Below the pieces are notes generated by a model. It had not been told where the DNA came from and did no database searches. It saw only the letters and a list, made by a program, of their open reading frames with translations. Positions 8,982 to 18,321 of a stretch of 64,000 nt of DNA are shown here, in pieces. The stretch covers positions 17,040 to 81,039 of the forward strand of contig JADGDX010000009.1 in NCBI GenBank assembly GCA_016744675.1. The letters run 5' to 3'. The first letter of the stretch is position 1; each line of letters opens with the position of its first letter. The DNA is from Desulfuromusa sp. GTDB taxonomy: Bacteria; Desulfobacterota; Desulfuromonadia; Desulfuromonadales; Geopsychrobacteraceae. The translations under genes and the position numbers were made by a program.

Positions 8982-8995
8982 CTGATAAACCCCGA

Positions 8996-9493
8996 TCAGT
9001 TAAAAAGATTGTCAATATCGTCGTCTGTAATCTCAGCAAAAGGACTGGGAGCACTACTTGAAACGGCTTGCTGCTCTGTTTTACTAACGAGATCTTCAAA
9101 AACAACAGCGAGTTCATTACTCGCTTTTTTTACCCGTAAACGCACTAACCCCAAAGAACTTCGTTGATCGAAAATCACCACCAAAATGACGCGCCCACCG
9201 ATAATAGAAATGTGAATATTATCTTTTTCACCCTCATGAAACAAAATGGAAAATTCTTTTTCGCCAATAAGTTTGGCTAATCCACCTGTTGCAGCAATAT
9301 TTCCTGCAGTTAGGGAGGCAAGGCTGGTTGTGTCAAGGTTGGCAGTTTCACCCGTTGCAGCTATTAACTGACCATTTTTATCAACCAGAAAAATAACTTT
9401 GGAATTTGATTCGCGTAGCAATCGTTCCAGCAACAGAAGAATTCGCTGATATTCTTCATCATACATAACCAGAGATGATTGGGGACCGAGCAT
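8996..9493 (-). CDS. mglB: Roadblock/LC7 protein, MglB-like GAP partner
   Basis: A 165-residue protein with a Roadblock/LC7 fold over about residues 15-125 ([17 protein letters not shown]) and an acidic tail. MglB homologues dimerise and stimulate MglA GTP hydrolysis. The start at 9493 is chosen because AAAAGGAG precedes it by five bases; the frame extends 13 codons further without an RBS. The tail after residue 130 ([12 protein letters not shown] at the end) is longer than the minimal domain and could contact a partner. Confidence 0.85.
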   Translation of the reverse strand: MLGPQSSLVMYDEEYQRILLLLERLLRESNSKVIFLVDKNGQLIAATGETANLDTTSLASLTAGNIAATGGLAKLIGEKEFSILFHEGEKDNIHISIIGGRVILVVIFDQRSSLGLVRLRVKKASNELAVVFEDLVSKTEQQAVSSSAPSPFAEITDDDIDNLFN

Positions 9494-9746
9494 GTGTACT
9501 CCTTTTAACTTGAAACAGACATTAATAGCCATCGATTCAAGTTCTCATAAGAATCTAACAATTCTGTATATCATTTAAAAAGATTCATATCAAGAAGCTA
9601 ATCATTTATTTTTAAAATTTACTCATCTTTCTCAAGTTCTCCGCATATTGACTTGTTACTCGAAATCATCTAATTATTTCCTTACACGTTTCACCATTTA
9701 AAACCAGTACTGGTCATACAATGGTGCATATTGGAAGGGTCTGGAC

Positions 9747-10826
9747 TTGACGAAAACACTTGAACTCCCCGCAGGAATTCGCCGCTGGCAAAACAGCGAG
9801 TTTCAACAACAGGAAGGGTTCACCTATTCACTCCTGGAAGATTGTGATAATGCCTACCGTTTCACGGCAATAACATCCGTTGAAAAGATAGAGCTTATCT
9901 TTCATAGATTTGCCCGTCTTCTTGCTGAAGACTCTTTTTTTATCCTTGAATACTATCCAGATGAAACGTTGATTGCTCGTCCAAGTGGAGAACTCAAACG
10001 ACCTGTTCCCTCAGTGTTTTATTCACCCTATCTCCCGACTGATTCTATCCTGAGAAATATAGAACCATACTTTGAACGGATGATTCATGATGGTTTTATC
10101 GGGTTTGGCATAGCTAACAACCGAAAAGGGTTAGAGTTTTTCTACTCTGAAGAAAAGGTACTCACCTTCTTCACCGATAACCACATTCGACTGACTCACT
10201 TTCTACATCAACAAAACATCTCCTCCAGGAACAGTCTGATTTTCCCCGATGAATTTGGTCATGATCACCTCTCCTTGCTTGGCTTACCAGACCAATCATT
10301 GCCCGAGTCATTACTCAAACTTGATAAAAATGAACTTGATGCTTCAATTTTTTGTACCGAACTCATTGAGCAACTTGACATGTATCAGGTTGAGGAGGGG
10401 CTTTCTTTTTTCCTGACCCGCAAAGAACAGGAACAAATTGAGGAACTAATACAGTCAAAACTTCCTAATCATGAACTTTCTGAAATCGAATTTGGCGGTT
10501 TATTGCTCGATTGGAGTGATTTCGTCACTGAGTGTGAACACACTTTCTCTGGGGATTTATGGGAATACCGGCAAGGACTGATTATTAGAGATACCATCCA
10601 ACTCGTCATTGAAGTTGCACCCAAAATACTGGCCGAAAAAATCATGTCGATTGTTTCTGAGCCCGACAAGACCTTTAAAGCGATCCTTGTTGATCGGCGC
10701 AAACGACTCGACCCGCCAAGTGAAATAAAGCTAGCCCAAAACCGCTTTTGGTACCATGGGATCGTCAAAAAGCAAGGAAGTGATCTACGTCGTGATCTGA
10801 TTCGTCATGGCTGGTTCTCTCATTGA
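9747..10826 (+). CDS. Conserved protein of unknown function upstream of mqnB
   Basis: A 359-residue soluble protein without signal peptide or membrane segment that I do not recognise. It looks alpha/beta with acidic stretches and a basic C-terminus (GIVKKQGSDLRRDLIRHGW). The TTG start at 9747 is preferred because an in-frame ATG is lacking and GGAAGGG lies upstream. It abuts mqnB, so it is probably in the same transcript as the menaquinone genes. That is the only functional clue. Confidence 0.6.
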   Translation: MTKTLELPAGIRRWQNSEFQQQEGFTYSLLEDCDNAYRFTAITSVEKIELIFHRFARLLAEDSFFILEYYPDETLIARPSGELKRPVPSVFYSPYLPTDSILRNIEPYFERMIHDGFIGFGIANNRKGLEFFYSEEKVLTFFTDNHIRLTHFLHQQNISSRNSLIFPDEFGHDHLSLLGLPDQSLPESLLKLDKNELDASIFCTELIEQLDMYQVEEGLSFFLTRKEQEQIEELIQSKLPNHELSEIEFGGLLLDWSDFVTECEHTFSGDLWEYRQGLIIRDTIQLVIEVAPKILAEKIMSIVSEPDKTFKAILVDRRKRLDPPSEIKLAQNRFWYHGIVKKQGSDLRRDLIRHGWFSH

Positions 10827-10827
10827 T

Positions 10828-11538
10828 ATGTTATTAATTCTTGCGGCGGCCCCCTTAGAAACAAGTCTTCTACGGAAAAGGATGATTCATCCACAAACCC
10901 TTTTCTGTGGAACAACCCAGGTTTTTTCAGGAAGACTACAGGGGCAGAACATTATACTAGCCCATGGAGGCATCGGTCAGGTCAACATGACCATGCAGCT
11001 AACCCGCCTTTTGTCTGAACACTCTCCAACAGCAATTCTTCTGTGTGGTTGTGGGGGAAGTTACCCAAAAAGTCTCCTTCGGGTGGGAGATATCGCCTTG
11101 GCAAAATCAGAAACATTTGGTGATCTCGGAGTGGCGACTGCCAATCATTTCACCCCACTGGACCAACTTCATCTCCCCCAAACTCCGCAGCTGTCGCCCA
11201 ACATTGAGCAATCAATTCAACTAAATGCGGATTTGCTTAAATGGGCTCTTGAAATTCTTCCAGACACAAGGTGTGGCCCTTTTGTAACCGTCAGCTGTTG
11301 CAGTGGATGTCCTGAACTTAGTACTGCGCTTGAACAACGAACCGGGGGGATTTGTGAAAATATGGAGGGTGCGGCTGCAGCGCAGGTCTCAGCCTCATTT
11401 AACATTCCCCTTCTAGAGCTGCGCGGAATTTCTAACCCGACCGGAACCCGTGATCCACAACAATGGGACATTGCGCGCGGAACCGAGGCAGCCCAAGAAG
11501 CCATCCTAGCATTGCTTGAAAATTGGCCTTCTGAATAA
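10828..11538 (+). CDS. mqnB: Futalosine hydrolase
   Basis: A protein of about 236 residues of the nucleoside phosphorylase/hydrolase fold. It would cleave futalosine to dehypoxanthine futalosine and hypoxanthine in the alternative menaquinone pathway. Visible marks are GCGGSYP, the NMEGAAAAQV segment typical of this family's catalytic region, and the late motif ELRGISNPTG. The ATG at 10828 sits right after the upstream stop; ATG 10807 in the same frame is the alternative. It is followed immediately by mqnD, which supports the assignment over other nucleosidases. Confidence 0.88.
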   Translation: MLLILAAAPLETSLLRKRMIHPQTLFCGTTQVFSGRLQGQNIILAHGGIGQVNMTMQLTRLLSEHSPTAILLCGCGGSYPKSLLRVGDIALAKSETFGDLGVATANHFTPLDQLHLPQTPQLSPNIEQSIQLNADLLKWALEILPDTRCGPFVTVSCCSGCPELSTALEQRTGGICENMEGAAAAQVSASFNIPLLELRGISNPTGTRDPQQWDIARGTEAAQEAILALLENWPSE

Positions 11539-11551
11539 TCAAGGAACTATC

Positions 11552-12385
11552 ATGCAACACCTAAGCTTAGGTTACTCTCCTTGCCCTAACGACACTTTTA
11601 TTTTTTATGGCCTTATCCATGACAAAATTCCATGCCAAGGGGTCAAATTTCTCGAACGCCTTGAGGATGTTGAAACCCTCAACCAACTGGCATTGAACAG
11701 CCAGCTTGACCTGACAAAAATATCCTATCATGCCCTTGGCCACCTTCGAAAAGACTACGTTTTACTACGCAGTGGTGGTGCTCTGGGCAGAGGCTGCGGT
11801 CCTCTCGTTATTGCAAAAGAGGAAACTTCTATGGAGAAGTTACGCGGCCAAAAGATTGCGATCCCTGGGCAACTCACCACCGCCAATCTGTTACTGCAAC
11901 TTTACTCAGCTGGATTTGAGGATGTCTTGATTCTCCCCTTTGATCAGATCATGAAAACGGTTGAACATGGAGATGTTAAGGCTGGAGTTATTATTCACGA
12001 ATCACGCTTTACCTACCAACAGCATGGGCTGAAAAAAATTCTTGATCTGGGCCAGTGGTGGGAAGAAGAGAGCGGATACCCAATCCCCTTAGGGGGGATC
12101 CTAGCCAAGAGATCTCTTGGCACAGAACGAATTCATCAGATCGATGCCGCCCTGCGCCAAAGTATTGAATATGCATATGCCCATCCGCAAGAGTCACAAA
12201 CGTATATCAAACAGCATGCTCAGGAACTTGACCCTGAAGTGACACGTCATCATATTGAACTCTATGTGAACAATTTTTCTCTTGATCTTGGGGAGGAAGG
12301 AATTCAGGCGGTCCGTTGCTTACTCAGCCGTGCAGAAGAGAGGGAGATTATCCCCCGCTGTAGCCTTCCTTTATTTGCCGAATAG
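11552..12385 (+). CDS. mqnD: 1,4-dihydroxy-6-naphthoate synthase
   Basis: A 277-residue periplasmic-binding-protein-like enzyme that converts cyclic dehypoxanthine futalosine to 1,4-dihydroxy-6-naphthoate. It starts with the family motif LGYSPCPNDTFIFY and contains LRSGGALGRGCGPL and the region IPLGGILAKRSLG. The ATG at 11552 has AAGGAA upstream; the frame extends 12 codons back into mqnB. With mqnB it shows that the organism makes menaquinone by the futalosine route. Confidence 0.93.
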   Translation: MQHLSLGYSPCPNDTFIFYGLIHDKIPCQGVKFLERLEDVETLNQLALNSQLDLTKISYHALGHLRKDYVLLRSGGALGRGCGPLVIAKEETSMEKLRGQKIAIPGQLTTANLLLQLYSAGFEDVLILPFDQIMKTVEHGDVKAGVIIHESRFTYQQHGLKKILDLGQWWEEESGYPIPLGGILAKRSLGTERIHQIDAALRQSIEYAYAHPQESQTYIKQHAQELDPEVTRHHIELYVNNFSLDLGEEGIQAVRCLLSRAEEREIIPRCSLPLFAE

Positions 12386-12417
12386 TGAAGTCGCTCTATC
12401 TGAGCGGCTTCACTATT
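12381..12417. terminator. Shared terminator between convergent mqnD and serA
   Basis: ATAGTGAAG-CGCTC pairs with GAGCG-CTTCACTAT around a TATCT loop. The left arm contains the mqnD stop codon. The stem is nearly perfect and can serve both convergent genes. Confidence 0.75.
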
Positions 12418-12455
12418 CATGAAAACAGAGAAAGTTTAGGAAGTTTTTCTGTGCA

Positions 12456-14051
12456 TTATAACTGGCTGAGGCGAACCGCCTTAATAAATCTGGCATCCAC
12501 GGCTTTACTAATCTTATCTAGCGTCTCGGTGTTAACCGGGGAATCAACTGAAAACACCACCATCGCCTCACCTGCTTTTTCCTGTCGACCAAGACTCATA
12601 TTCCCGATATTTACATTTGCAGCGCCAAGAATGGTTCCAATTTTTCCAATCAGGCCTGGACGATCCAGATAATTAATCACCAGCATGTGCTCTTCGGGAC
12701 AGAAATCGATCGCAAACTTACGCATTTTAACAATTTTGGGGATTCCCTCAAACAATGTACCGGCAATCGTTCGGCTCCCTTCCGGACTGTCAAGAGTCAA
12801 GGTAATCAAACTTGAAAAAGACCCTGTCTCCGTTGAACGAATCGATTCAACCTCAATCCCCATTCCCCGTGCAATTAAGCTAGCATTGACCATATTCACT
12901 TCTTGGTCGGAGCAATGATTTAATAAAGCCGCCAAACCACAGACACTTAAGGGAGCACAATCAAATCGCGCCAACTTACCATTGTAGGTAAAGGTAATTT
13001 TATTGGGATTGGGTGGTGCTAACTGAGAGATAAAGGTCCCCATGATAGAGACAAGGGCCATAAACGGCTTCATGTGCTCCATCTGATCAGGGTCAAAACG
13101 AGGGATATTGACGGCATTTGATAAAGGGCGCCCATCAACATAATTGACGATCTCTTTACTGACATCAACAGCAACATTCTTTTGTGCTTCAAAAGTGTTT
13201 GCACCCAGATGCGGTGTCACCAACATGTTGGGATGGCCAATCAGTTTTTTTAAGACATCGCTCTTAGGAGGTTCCTCACTCCAGACATCAAATGCAGCAC
13301 CGACACATTTTCCGCTTTCAAGTGCGTCAAGCATATCCGACTCATTGATGATACCACCGCGGGCACAATTGATAATAATGACCCCATCCTGCATCCCCTC
13401 AAAGTGGTCAGCAGAAATCATATTGCGCGTTTCCTCATTGAGGGGCGTATGGACAGTGATGATATCGGAGAACCGAATGATATCTTCCAGAGGCAACAGT
13501 TTAACGCCAAAGTCGTCTGCACGTTTTTCAGAGATATAAGGATCATAAGTAATGACATCGGCCTCAAAAGCACGACAACGCCGCGCAACCCGACCACCAA
13601 CCTTGCCAAGGCCGATCACTCCAACGGTTTTCCCCTTCATCTCTCGACCAGTAAAAGGAGCACGTTGCCAATCGCCACCCTTCAAACTGCTGTTAGCAAC
13701 GGGAACATTTCGGCACAAAGAGAGCATAATAGCCATAGTATGCTCAGCCGCAGAATTTACGTTGCCATAAGGGGCGTTTACAACGATGATCCCCTTGCTG
13801 CTTGCCGAATCAACGTCAACATTATCGATTCCGACTCCAGCCCGAGCGACAATTTTTAACTTATGAGCATGGTCAAGAAGCGCTTTATCGACCAGAGTTC
13901 CACTACGCGTAATAATGGCCTCATAGTCCCCAATCGTCTCACGTAATTCGGGGACAGTTAGTCCCAATTTTTTATCGACTTTAATACGTGGATCTTCAGC
14001 TAATGGTTGCAAGCCACTTTCAGAAATTTCATCCGTTATTAAAACTTTCAT
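12456..14051 (-). CDS. serA: D-3-phosphoglycerate dehydrogenase
   Basis: A 531-residue NAD-dependent enzyme for the first step of serine synthesis. The catalytic/NAD domain has [13 protein letters not shown] around residue 145 and the [10 protein letters not shown] catalytic histidine segment. The long form continues with an intervening domain and a C-terminal ACT domain ([20 protein letters not shown]), the likely site of serine feedback. The start ATG 14051 has GAAAGGG upstream; the frame runs six codons further back. serC lies 2.8 kb away on the same strand. Confidence 0.95.
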   Translation of the reverse strand: MKVLITDEISESGLQPLAEDPRIKVDKKLGLTVPELRETIGDYEAIITRSGTLVDKALLDHAHKLKIVARAGVGIDNVDVDSASSKGIIVVNAPYGNVNSAAEHTMAIMLSLCRNVPVANSSLKGGDWQRAPFTGREMKGKTVGVIGLGKVGGRVARRCRAFEADVITYDPYISEKRADDFGVKLLPLEDIIRFSDIITVHTPLNEETRNMISADHFEGMQDGVIIINCARGGIINESDMLDALESGKCVGAAFDVWSEEPPKSDVLKKLIGHPNMLVTPHLGANTFEAQKNVAVDVSKEIVNYVDGRPLSNAVNIPRFDPDQMEHMKPFMALVSIMGTFISQLAPPNPNKITFTYNGKLARFDCAPLSVCGLAALLNHCSDQEVNMVNASLIARGMGIEVESIRSTETGSFSSLITLTLDSPEGSRTIAGTLFEGIPKIVKMRKFAIDFCPEEHMLVINYLDRPGLIGKIGTILGAANVNIGNMSLGRQEKAGEAMVVFSVDSPVNTETLDKISKAVDARFIKAVRLSQL

Positions 14052-14184
14052 TTGTGCCCTTTCTATCAAAACAACAATCTATATAAAAAAAATAAGTCAT
14101 CAAAACGATGGAAGTTTAAGGCCATAGCAAATACATGTCAATGTTGATGCACAGTTAATCGATAATGGAAAAAAAGGATCAAAA

Positions 14185-15120
14185 TCAAGGGATTAGTTTA
14201 ACATCATCAATATAAATGATGCGAGGTTCATCTAACTTCCCAACAAACACACCCATCCCAGCAATACGCGTTAAATCCATGGAACGCGTCTTAGGTGCTT
14301 TTGCAACTTCGGCAAGAGGAATTTGCAAATGGTTCCACCCAGGCCTCAGTTCAAAGCTACTATTGAAACGATCCGCATACGCATTGCCATTTTCGCGATG
14401 AAGCTGGTCATGAATTCTAAAATGTAGCAGCAAAAGATCCGCTGTTGGATTGTACACTTGAAGGTTCACGTCACGGAACTCACTCCAATCTTCAGGAAAG
14501 CTCTTGAGTCCAACCCCTGAGTAACGCTGTGTTGTTAGACTAATTTTCAATGACGACTTACCCGAAAAAAACACATCCTGACTAATGCTCCGCTTGGCGC
14601 TCCCCCCCCAGCGACTTGCTTCCCAGCGTGTTTCAAAACCAGAAAGAAGTGGAAATTGTTGCCACGCGATAGCATCATCTATCAGCACTTTGCCAACAGG
14701 AAACAAACTCCAGAGGATCAGCAAAACAACGGGGCATTGCAGAAGTCGTAATCGCCACACCGAGACAGACATTCTCGATTTAGAGAAAAATATGACTCCG
14801 AACAGAGCACCAACAAGATCATTCCCCAGATCTTGCCAGGTCGCTTCACGCCCGATGCCAGACTGAATCAATTCGCTCAGACCACCAAATAACAAAGCCA
14901 GGAGAGCAACCTCGTAGACCTGTCGAACAAAAGAGTGTTCTGACCGCCAAACCACATAGAGATAGGCCCATAAGGCAAAACAAACTAAATGACCCATTCC
15001 CCAGACATAACGAAAACTACGCAATGAATCTGGCCCCGGACCTCCGACGAAGAGTAAAATCGCACTAAAGAGGGCTAAAGCCACTAATGGATACAGTTGT
15101 TTAAAACTCAAAACTTTCAT
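14185..15120 (-). CDS. VanZ-like membrane protein with C-terminal beta-sandwich domain
   Basis: A protein of about 311 residues. The N-terminal 120 residues carry four hydrophobic segments with the VanZ-like pattern (a GMGHLVCFALWAYL helix, then GGLSELIQSGIGREATWQDLG). After another membrane segment, a soluble C-terminal region resembles a carbohydrate-binding/CIA30-type beta-sandwich (NPTADLLLLHFRIHDQ, WNHLQIPLAEV, IIYIDDVKLIP). Function is unknown; an envelope or polysaccharide role is plausible. The start is uncertain among 15174, 15129 and 15120, none with a strong RBS. Confidence 0.65.
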   Translation of the reverse strand: MKVLSFKQLYPLVALALFSAILLFVGGPGPDSLRSFRYVWGMGHLVCFALWAYLYVVWRSEHSFVRQVYEVALLALLFGGLSELIQSGIGREATWQDLGNDLVGALFGVIFFSKSRMSVSVWRLRLLQCPVVLLILWSLFPVGKVLIDDAIAWQQFPLLSGFETRWEASRWGGSAKRSISQDVFFSGKSSLKISLTTQRYSGVGLKSFPEDWSEFRDVNLQVYNPTADLLLLHFRIHDQLHRENGNAYADRFNSSFELRPGWNHLQIPLAEVAKAPKTRSMDLTRIAGMGVFVGKLDEPRIIYIDDVKLIP

Positions 15121-15285
15121 GGCCCACATCTGTAAAAGATTCCGACAGACACACAAACATCCCCACAACGACACTTCGTTGACAGAATAAACTTTCCCAG
15201 AAATTAAAACTATTTGTTTTTAATTCTTCAACAAACAACCATATTTCAGCATATTATCTGTGATAAAAAAGGGCTCTACCCTCTG

Positions 15286-15316
15286 AGCATTAGAGCTCTA
15301 AATGCTAGGGTATAAT
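15286..15316 (+). promoter_or_regulatory. Promoter with overlapping palindrome upstream of PilZ gene
   Basis: A consensus -10 box TATAAT lies at 15311-15316. Just before it, a near-palindrome centred on AGAGCTCT (AGCATT...AATGCT arms, 15286-15306) covers the -35/spacer zone, as an operator would. No good -35 box is visible. Confidence 0.45.
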
Positions 15317-15412
15317 ATTTGCATTTGCTAAACCATTATGAGACAATAGCGAGCATTAATCTTATTTTCTAATTTGAGGGGGATCTCTAGCTCGTTACAC
15401 AGGAGAGCCCAA

Positions 15413-15793
15413 ATGGAAAGTCAAGCACAGCAGTATAGTCCGGTCAGATCATACCAACGCTTTAAAGCTGCAGATCGCGCTCTGGTTTTGGTCAACCTAG
15501 GGCCAGAATCGCTCCCATATCACATTGTCGATATCAGCGAAGGTGGCCTATCCTTTCGCTATCTTGGACAAAAACTAAAGCGTTCCGAAATCCAAAAGAT
15601 CAGCCTTTACCATAACGATCAATTGATCATTGATGACCTCCCCATTAAGAGTGTCTCGGACTACCGCATGCGCGACAATATTGTCCCTGTGCGCCGAGGA
15701 AGTATTCGCTTTAAAGAATTGGCTCCAGAACAACTGAGCCAACTTGAAACGTTTATACAAAGCTTTACCGAGTCTCCGGTGCCAATGACTTAA
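15413..15793 (+). CDS. PilZ domain protein
   Basis: A 126-residue PilZ protein. The motif pair is RF near residue 15 and DISEGG near residue 43, giving the c-di-GMP-binding signature in a slightly relaxed form. The ATG at 15413 has AGGAG upstream. It is a single-gene transcript with its own promoter-like element and terminator. Its target is unknown. Confidence 0.82.
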   Translation: MESQAQQYSPVRSYQRFKAADRALVLVNLGPESLPYHIVDISEGGLSFRYLGQKLKRSEIQKISLYHNDQLIIDDLPIKSVSDYRMRDNIVPVRRGSIRFKELAPEQLSQLETFIQSFTESPVPMT

Positions 15794-15817
15794 TCGTATA
15801 GAACAATAAATAATGAA

Positions 15818-15857
15818 TAAAAAGCCACCCGAGAGAACATCTTTCGGGTGGCTTTTT
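15818..15857 (+). terminator. Rho-independent terminator after PilZ gene
   Basis: AAAAAGCCACCCGA pairs with TCGGGTGGCTTTTTT around GAGAACATCT, followed by a T-run. Confidence 0.85.
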
Positions 15858-15952
15858 TGTGTCAATAGCGACAATGAATAACGAGCACAAAATTAAAAAA
15901 GGCAGGGCCAATTGAATGCCGCTGCCTTTTTCTTATATATCTTTGGATATTC

Positions 15953-16573
15953 CTATTTTTTCATTTTTCTTCTGTAAAACGCTAACCCAACCAACCCTGA
16001 ACCCAAGAGAACCATTGTGGCAGGTTCTGGAACTGGGGCAGATCCAACAATAAGCTGTGATTGAGCAGCGACATCACCATCCCAGAGATTCATCACCATG
16101 ACATCCAAATTTGTACCCTCAGCTTCATTATCAATAGCACGATCATAAAAAATATTATCTGTAACCGCAACAGAGAAACCCTGTAATGCCCAAATCGCAT
16201 TCTGAAGAGCAGTCACGGCATTCCGAGTGTTATCAAAATCAGCCAATGTCCCCTTATAAAAATTCCAATAAAGGTACTTAGTTCCATCGTGCAGAGACTT
16301 TGTCGAGCCATCAGCCTTCTGGATATCTTTATCAATAACAGCTGTATACTCTCTACCAATATAGAAGGTCACATCTTGTTCGACACAAAATGTGTTAAAA
16401 AGTTTAGTGTCTGTATCGGCATCATAGACGTTAAAATCACCGTTAATATGTCCAGCTTCAGACCAGGACAAATAGACCTTTTCGTCTGGGTTAATTTCTA
16501 GAGCACACACCTGCCCCGCAACTAACAATACCAGCGATACCAACAAGATCATTATTTGAATTGTTTTTTTCAT
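15953..16573 (-). CDS. PEP-CTERM sorting-domain exported protein
   Basis: A 206-residue protein with an N-terminal signal peptide (about residues 1-24) and a C-terminal PEP-CTERM tail. The tail consists of VPEPATM, a hydrophobic helix and the basic end YRRKMKK. Such proteins are cut and anchored or released by exosortase/archaeosortase-like enzymes, often with exopolysaccharide. The body has a single Cys near residue 63 and is otherwise unrecognised. No exosortase gene lies in the window. Confidence 0.88.
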   Translation of the reverse strand: MKKTIQIMILLVSLVLLVAGQVCALEINPDEKVYLSWSEAGHINGDFNVYDADTDTKLFNTFCVEQDVTFYIGREYTAVIDKDIQKADGSTKSLHDGTKYLYWNFYKGTLADFDNTRNAVTALQNAIWALQGFSVAVTDNIFYDRAIDNEAEGTNLDVMVMNLWDGDVAAQSQLIVGSAPVPEPATMVLLGSGLVGLAFYRRKMKK

Positions 16574-16807
16574 TATTCAATTTCTCCTATAAATTAGTTA
16601 CCCAAGAGAATAGCAATTCAAATGCCAAAAATAGATGCCAATATAATAATCATATCAAAATAAGAAAGAGTTTCAAAAAAATCTTAACACAAACAAAGAG
16701 TTACACACATCAAATGAAGACAAAATTGGTCTTTTTAAAACTTAACCTCTTATAAATATTAAAGATTTTACTATCAATCACCATCTTTGTCGGATTTTCT
16801 TACATAA

Positions 16808-16845
16808 AAAAAGGGCGACAAAAAACTGCCGCCCCCTTTTTATGT
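16808..16845 (-). terminator. Terminator downstream of serC
   Basis: On the minus strand GGGCGGCAG and GTCGCCC arms surround a T-rich loop and are followed by a run of T. A-runs on the other side could make it bidirectional. Confidence 0.6.
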
Positions 16846-16861
16846 AAACTTTCCCGACGAG

Positions 16862-17953
16862 CTACCCGTTCAGCCGCTCAAATTCCTCCATGAAGTCTGC
16901 CAGCTTTTCGACCCCTGCCAATGGCATGGGGTTATAGATCGAGGCACGAATCCCACCAACATTTCGATGCCCCTTGAGAGCATACAAACCGATATCATCA
17001 GCCTCCCTAAGAAATTTGGCATCGAGATCTTCGGTGGCCAGCTTAAACGAGATATTCATAATTGAGCGGTCAGCCGGTCGAGCAACCCCACGATAAAAAT
17101 CACTGCCGTCAATTACCTGATACAGCCGAGCAGCTTTCTCTTCGTTCCGTTTTTCTATTGCAGCAATCCCTCCCTGTTCCTTTAGCCACTCAAGAACAAG
17201 CTTGATCACATATACAGCAAAAGTGTTGGTCGTATTGGTCAGAGAATTGTCTTTATCGCATTGGGTATAGTTCAGCAATGTCGGTGTCTGCTTATCGGCA
17301 TGACCAAGAAGATCTTCCCGAACAATCACCATCGCCATCCCAGAAGGTCCGAGGTTCTTCTGCAATCCGGCATAGACAACTCCGAACTGACGATAATCTA
17401 TTTGCCGAGACAAAAGCTCCGAGGTCATATCGGCAATCAGTGGAATGGATCCCGTTTCTGGGAATTGATTCCAACGCGTTCCATACAAAGTATTGTTGCT
17501 CGTGATATGAAGGTAGGCTGCTTCTTGATTGATTTCCTCAGAACCCAACTCTGGGATTCGGTCGAAATCAGACTCTGCGCTACTGGCAATTGTCTCCACA
17601 TTACAAAAAGCCTGTGCCTCTTTTGCCGCTAACCCAGCAAAGTTTCCGCTCTCAACATAAAGACATTGCTTTGATGCCACACATCCAGCAAAGTTTAAAG
17701 GCAAAGCAGAGAACTGCATCCGCGCACCACCGTGGACAAACAAGATACGATAGTTATCCGGCACACCAGTTAACTCTCGAAACAACGATTGTGCCTCATC
17801 AAGAACCGCGACAAATTCTTTGGCACGATGACTTATCTCGATAATAGAGACTCCCATCCCTTCGAAATCAAGCCATTCTTTCTGAATTTGTTGCATAACA
17901 GGTTCGGGCAACATTGCTGGACCAGCTCCAAAATTATAAACCTTGTCGACCAT
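16862..17953 (-). CDS. serC: Phosphoserine aminotransferase
   Basis: A 363-residue PLP enzyme of aminotransferase class V. It makes 3-phosphoserine from 3-phosphohydroxypyruvate. The protein begins VYNFGAGPAMLPEPV, contains the PLP-lysine segment VVYAGLQKNLGPSG and ends with the GGIRASIYNPMP substrate loop. The ATG at 17953 has GAGGAA upstream. A short Cys-rich protein gene and aroF lie upstream on the same strand. Confidence 0.95.
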   Translation of the reverse strand: MVDKVYNFGAGPAMLPEPVMQQIQKEWLDFEGMGVSIIEISHRAKEFVAVLDEAQSLFRELTGVPDNYRILFVHGGARMQFSALPLNFAGCVASKQCLYVESGNFAGLAAKEAQAFCNVETIASSAESDFDRIPELGSEEINQEAAYLHITSNNTLYGTRWNQFPETGSIPLIADMTSELLSRQIDYRQFGVVYAGLQKNLGPSGMAMVIVREDLLGHADKQTPTLLNYTQCDKDNSLTNTTNTFAVYVIKLVLEWLKEQGGIAAIEKRNEEKAARLYQVIDGSDFYRGVARPADRSIMNISFKLATEDLDAKFLREADDIGLYALKGHRNVGGIRASIYNPMPLAGVEKLADFMEEFERLNG

Positions 17954-18034
17954 TTCTTTTCCTCTCTGAAACCCAATCCAGGATGATAATTATTGTAACT
18001 ACTACCGCAACAAACTTGCTCAAACAAACCCTAC

Positions 18035-18313
18035 CTATTTCACAATTCTGAGACCACCCTTGTCAGGATTCCCCCCCGTTGTGGAGGGGGGATCATCGTC
18101 TGGATCAGAGTCAGAAATATCTTCCCCACCCCCGAACTGCGGAATAGTTCCATTTTGCAACATTTCTTCAACCGAGCCAGCAATCGTCAAGCACTGCTTC
18201 ATACACACTTTATACGCCGGGCACATTTTACAATCGGCTTCGCCAGCTGCCGCCTTAAGGCTATGAATCAGCAACTCAACACTCTCTAACTGAGCTAACG
18301 GTACAAAATACAT
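18035..18313 (-). CDS. Small cysteine-motif protein between aroF and serC
   Basis: A 92-residue protein. A short helical N-terminus is followed by CKMCPAYKVCMKQC (Cys near residues 29, 32, 38 and 42), which could bind zinc or an iron-sulphur centre, and then an acidic, Gly/Pro-rich disordered tail. I do not recognise the family. It starts eight bases after aroF ends and is probably cotranscribed. Confidence 0.55.
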   Translation of the reverse strand: MYFVPLAQLESVELLIHSLKAAAGEADCKMCPAYKVCMKQCLTIAGSVEEMLQNGTIPQFGGGEDISDSDPDDDPPSTTGGNPDKGGLRIVK

Positions 18314-18321
18314 AAAGTCCT

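Noticed and set aside
12685..13859. Several plus-strand frames opposite serA
   Set aside because: They are antisense to a well-supported dehydrogenase and carry no domain or RBS.
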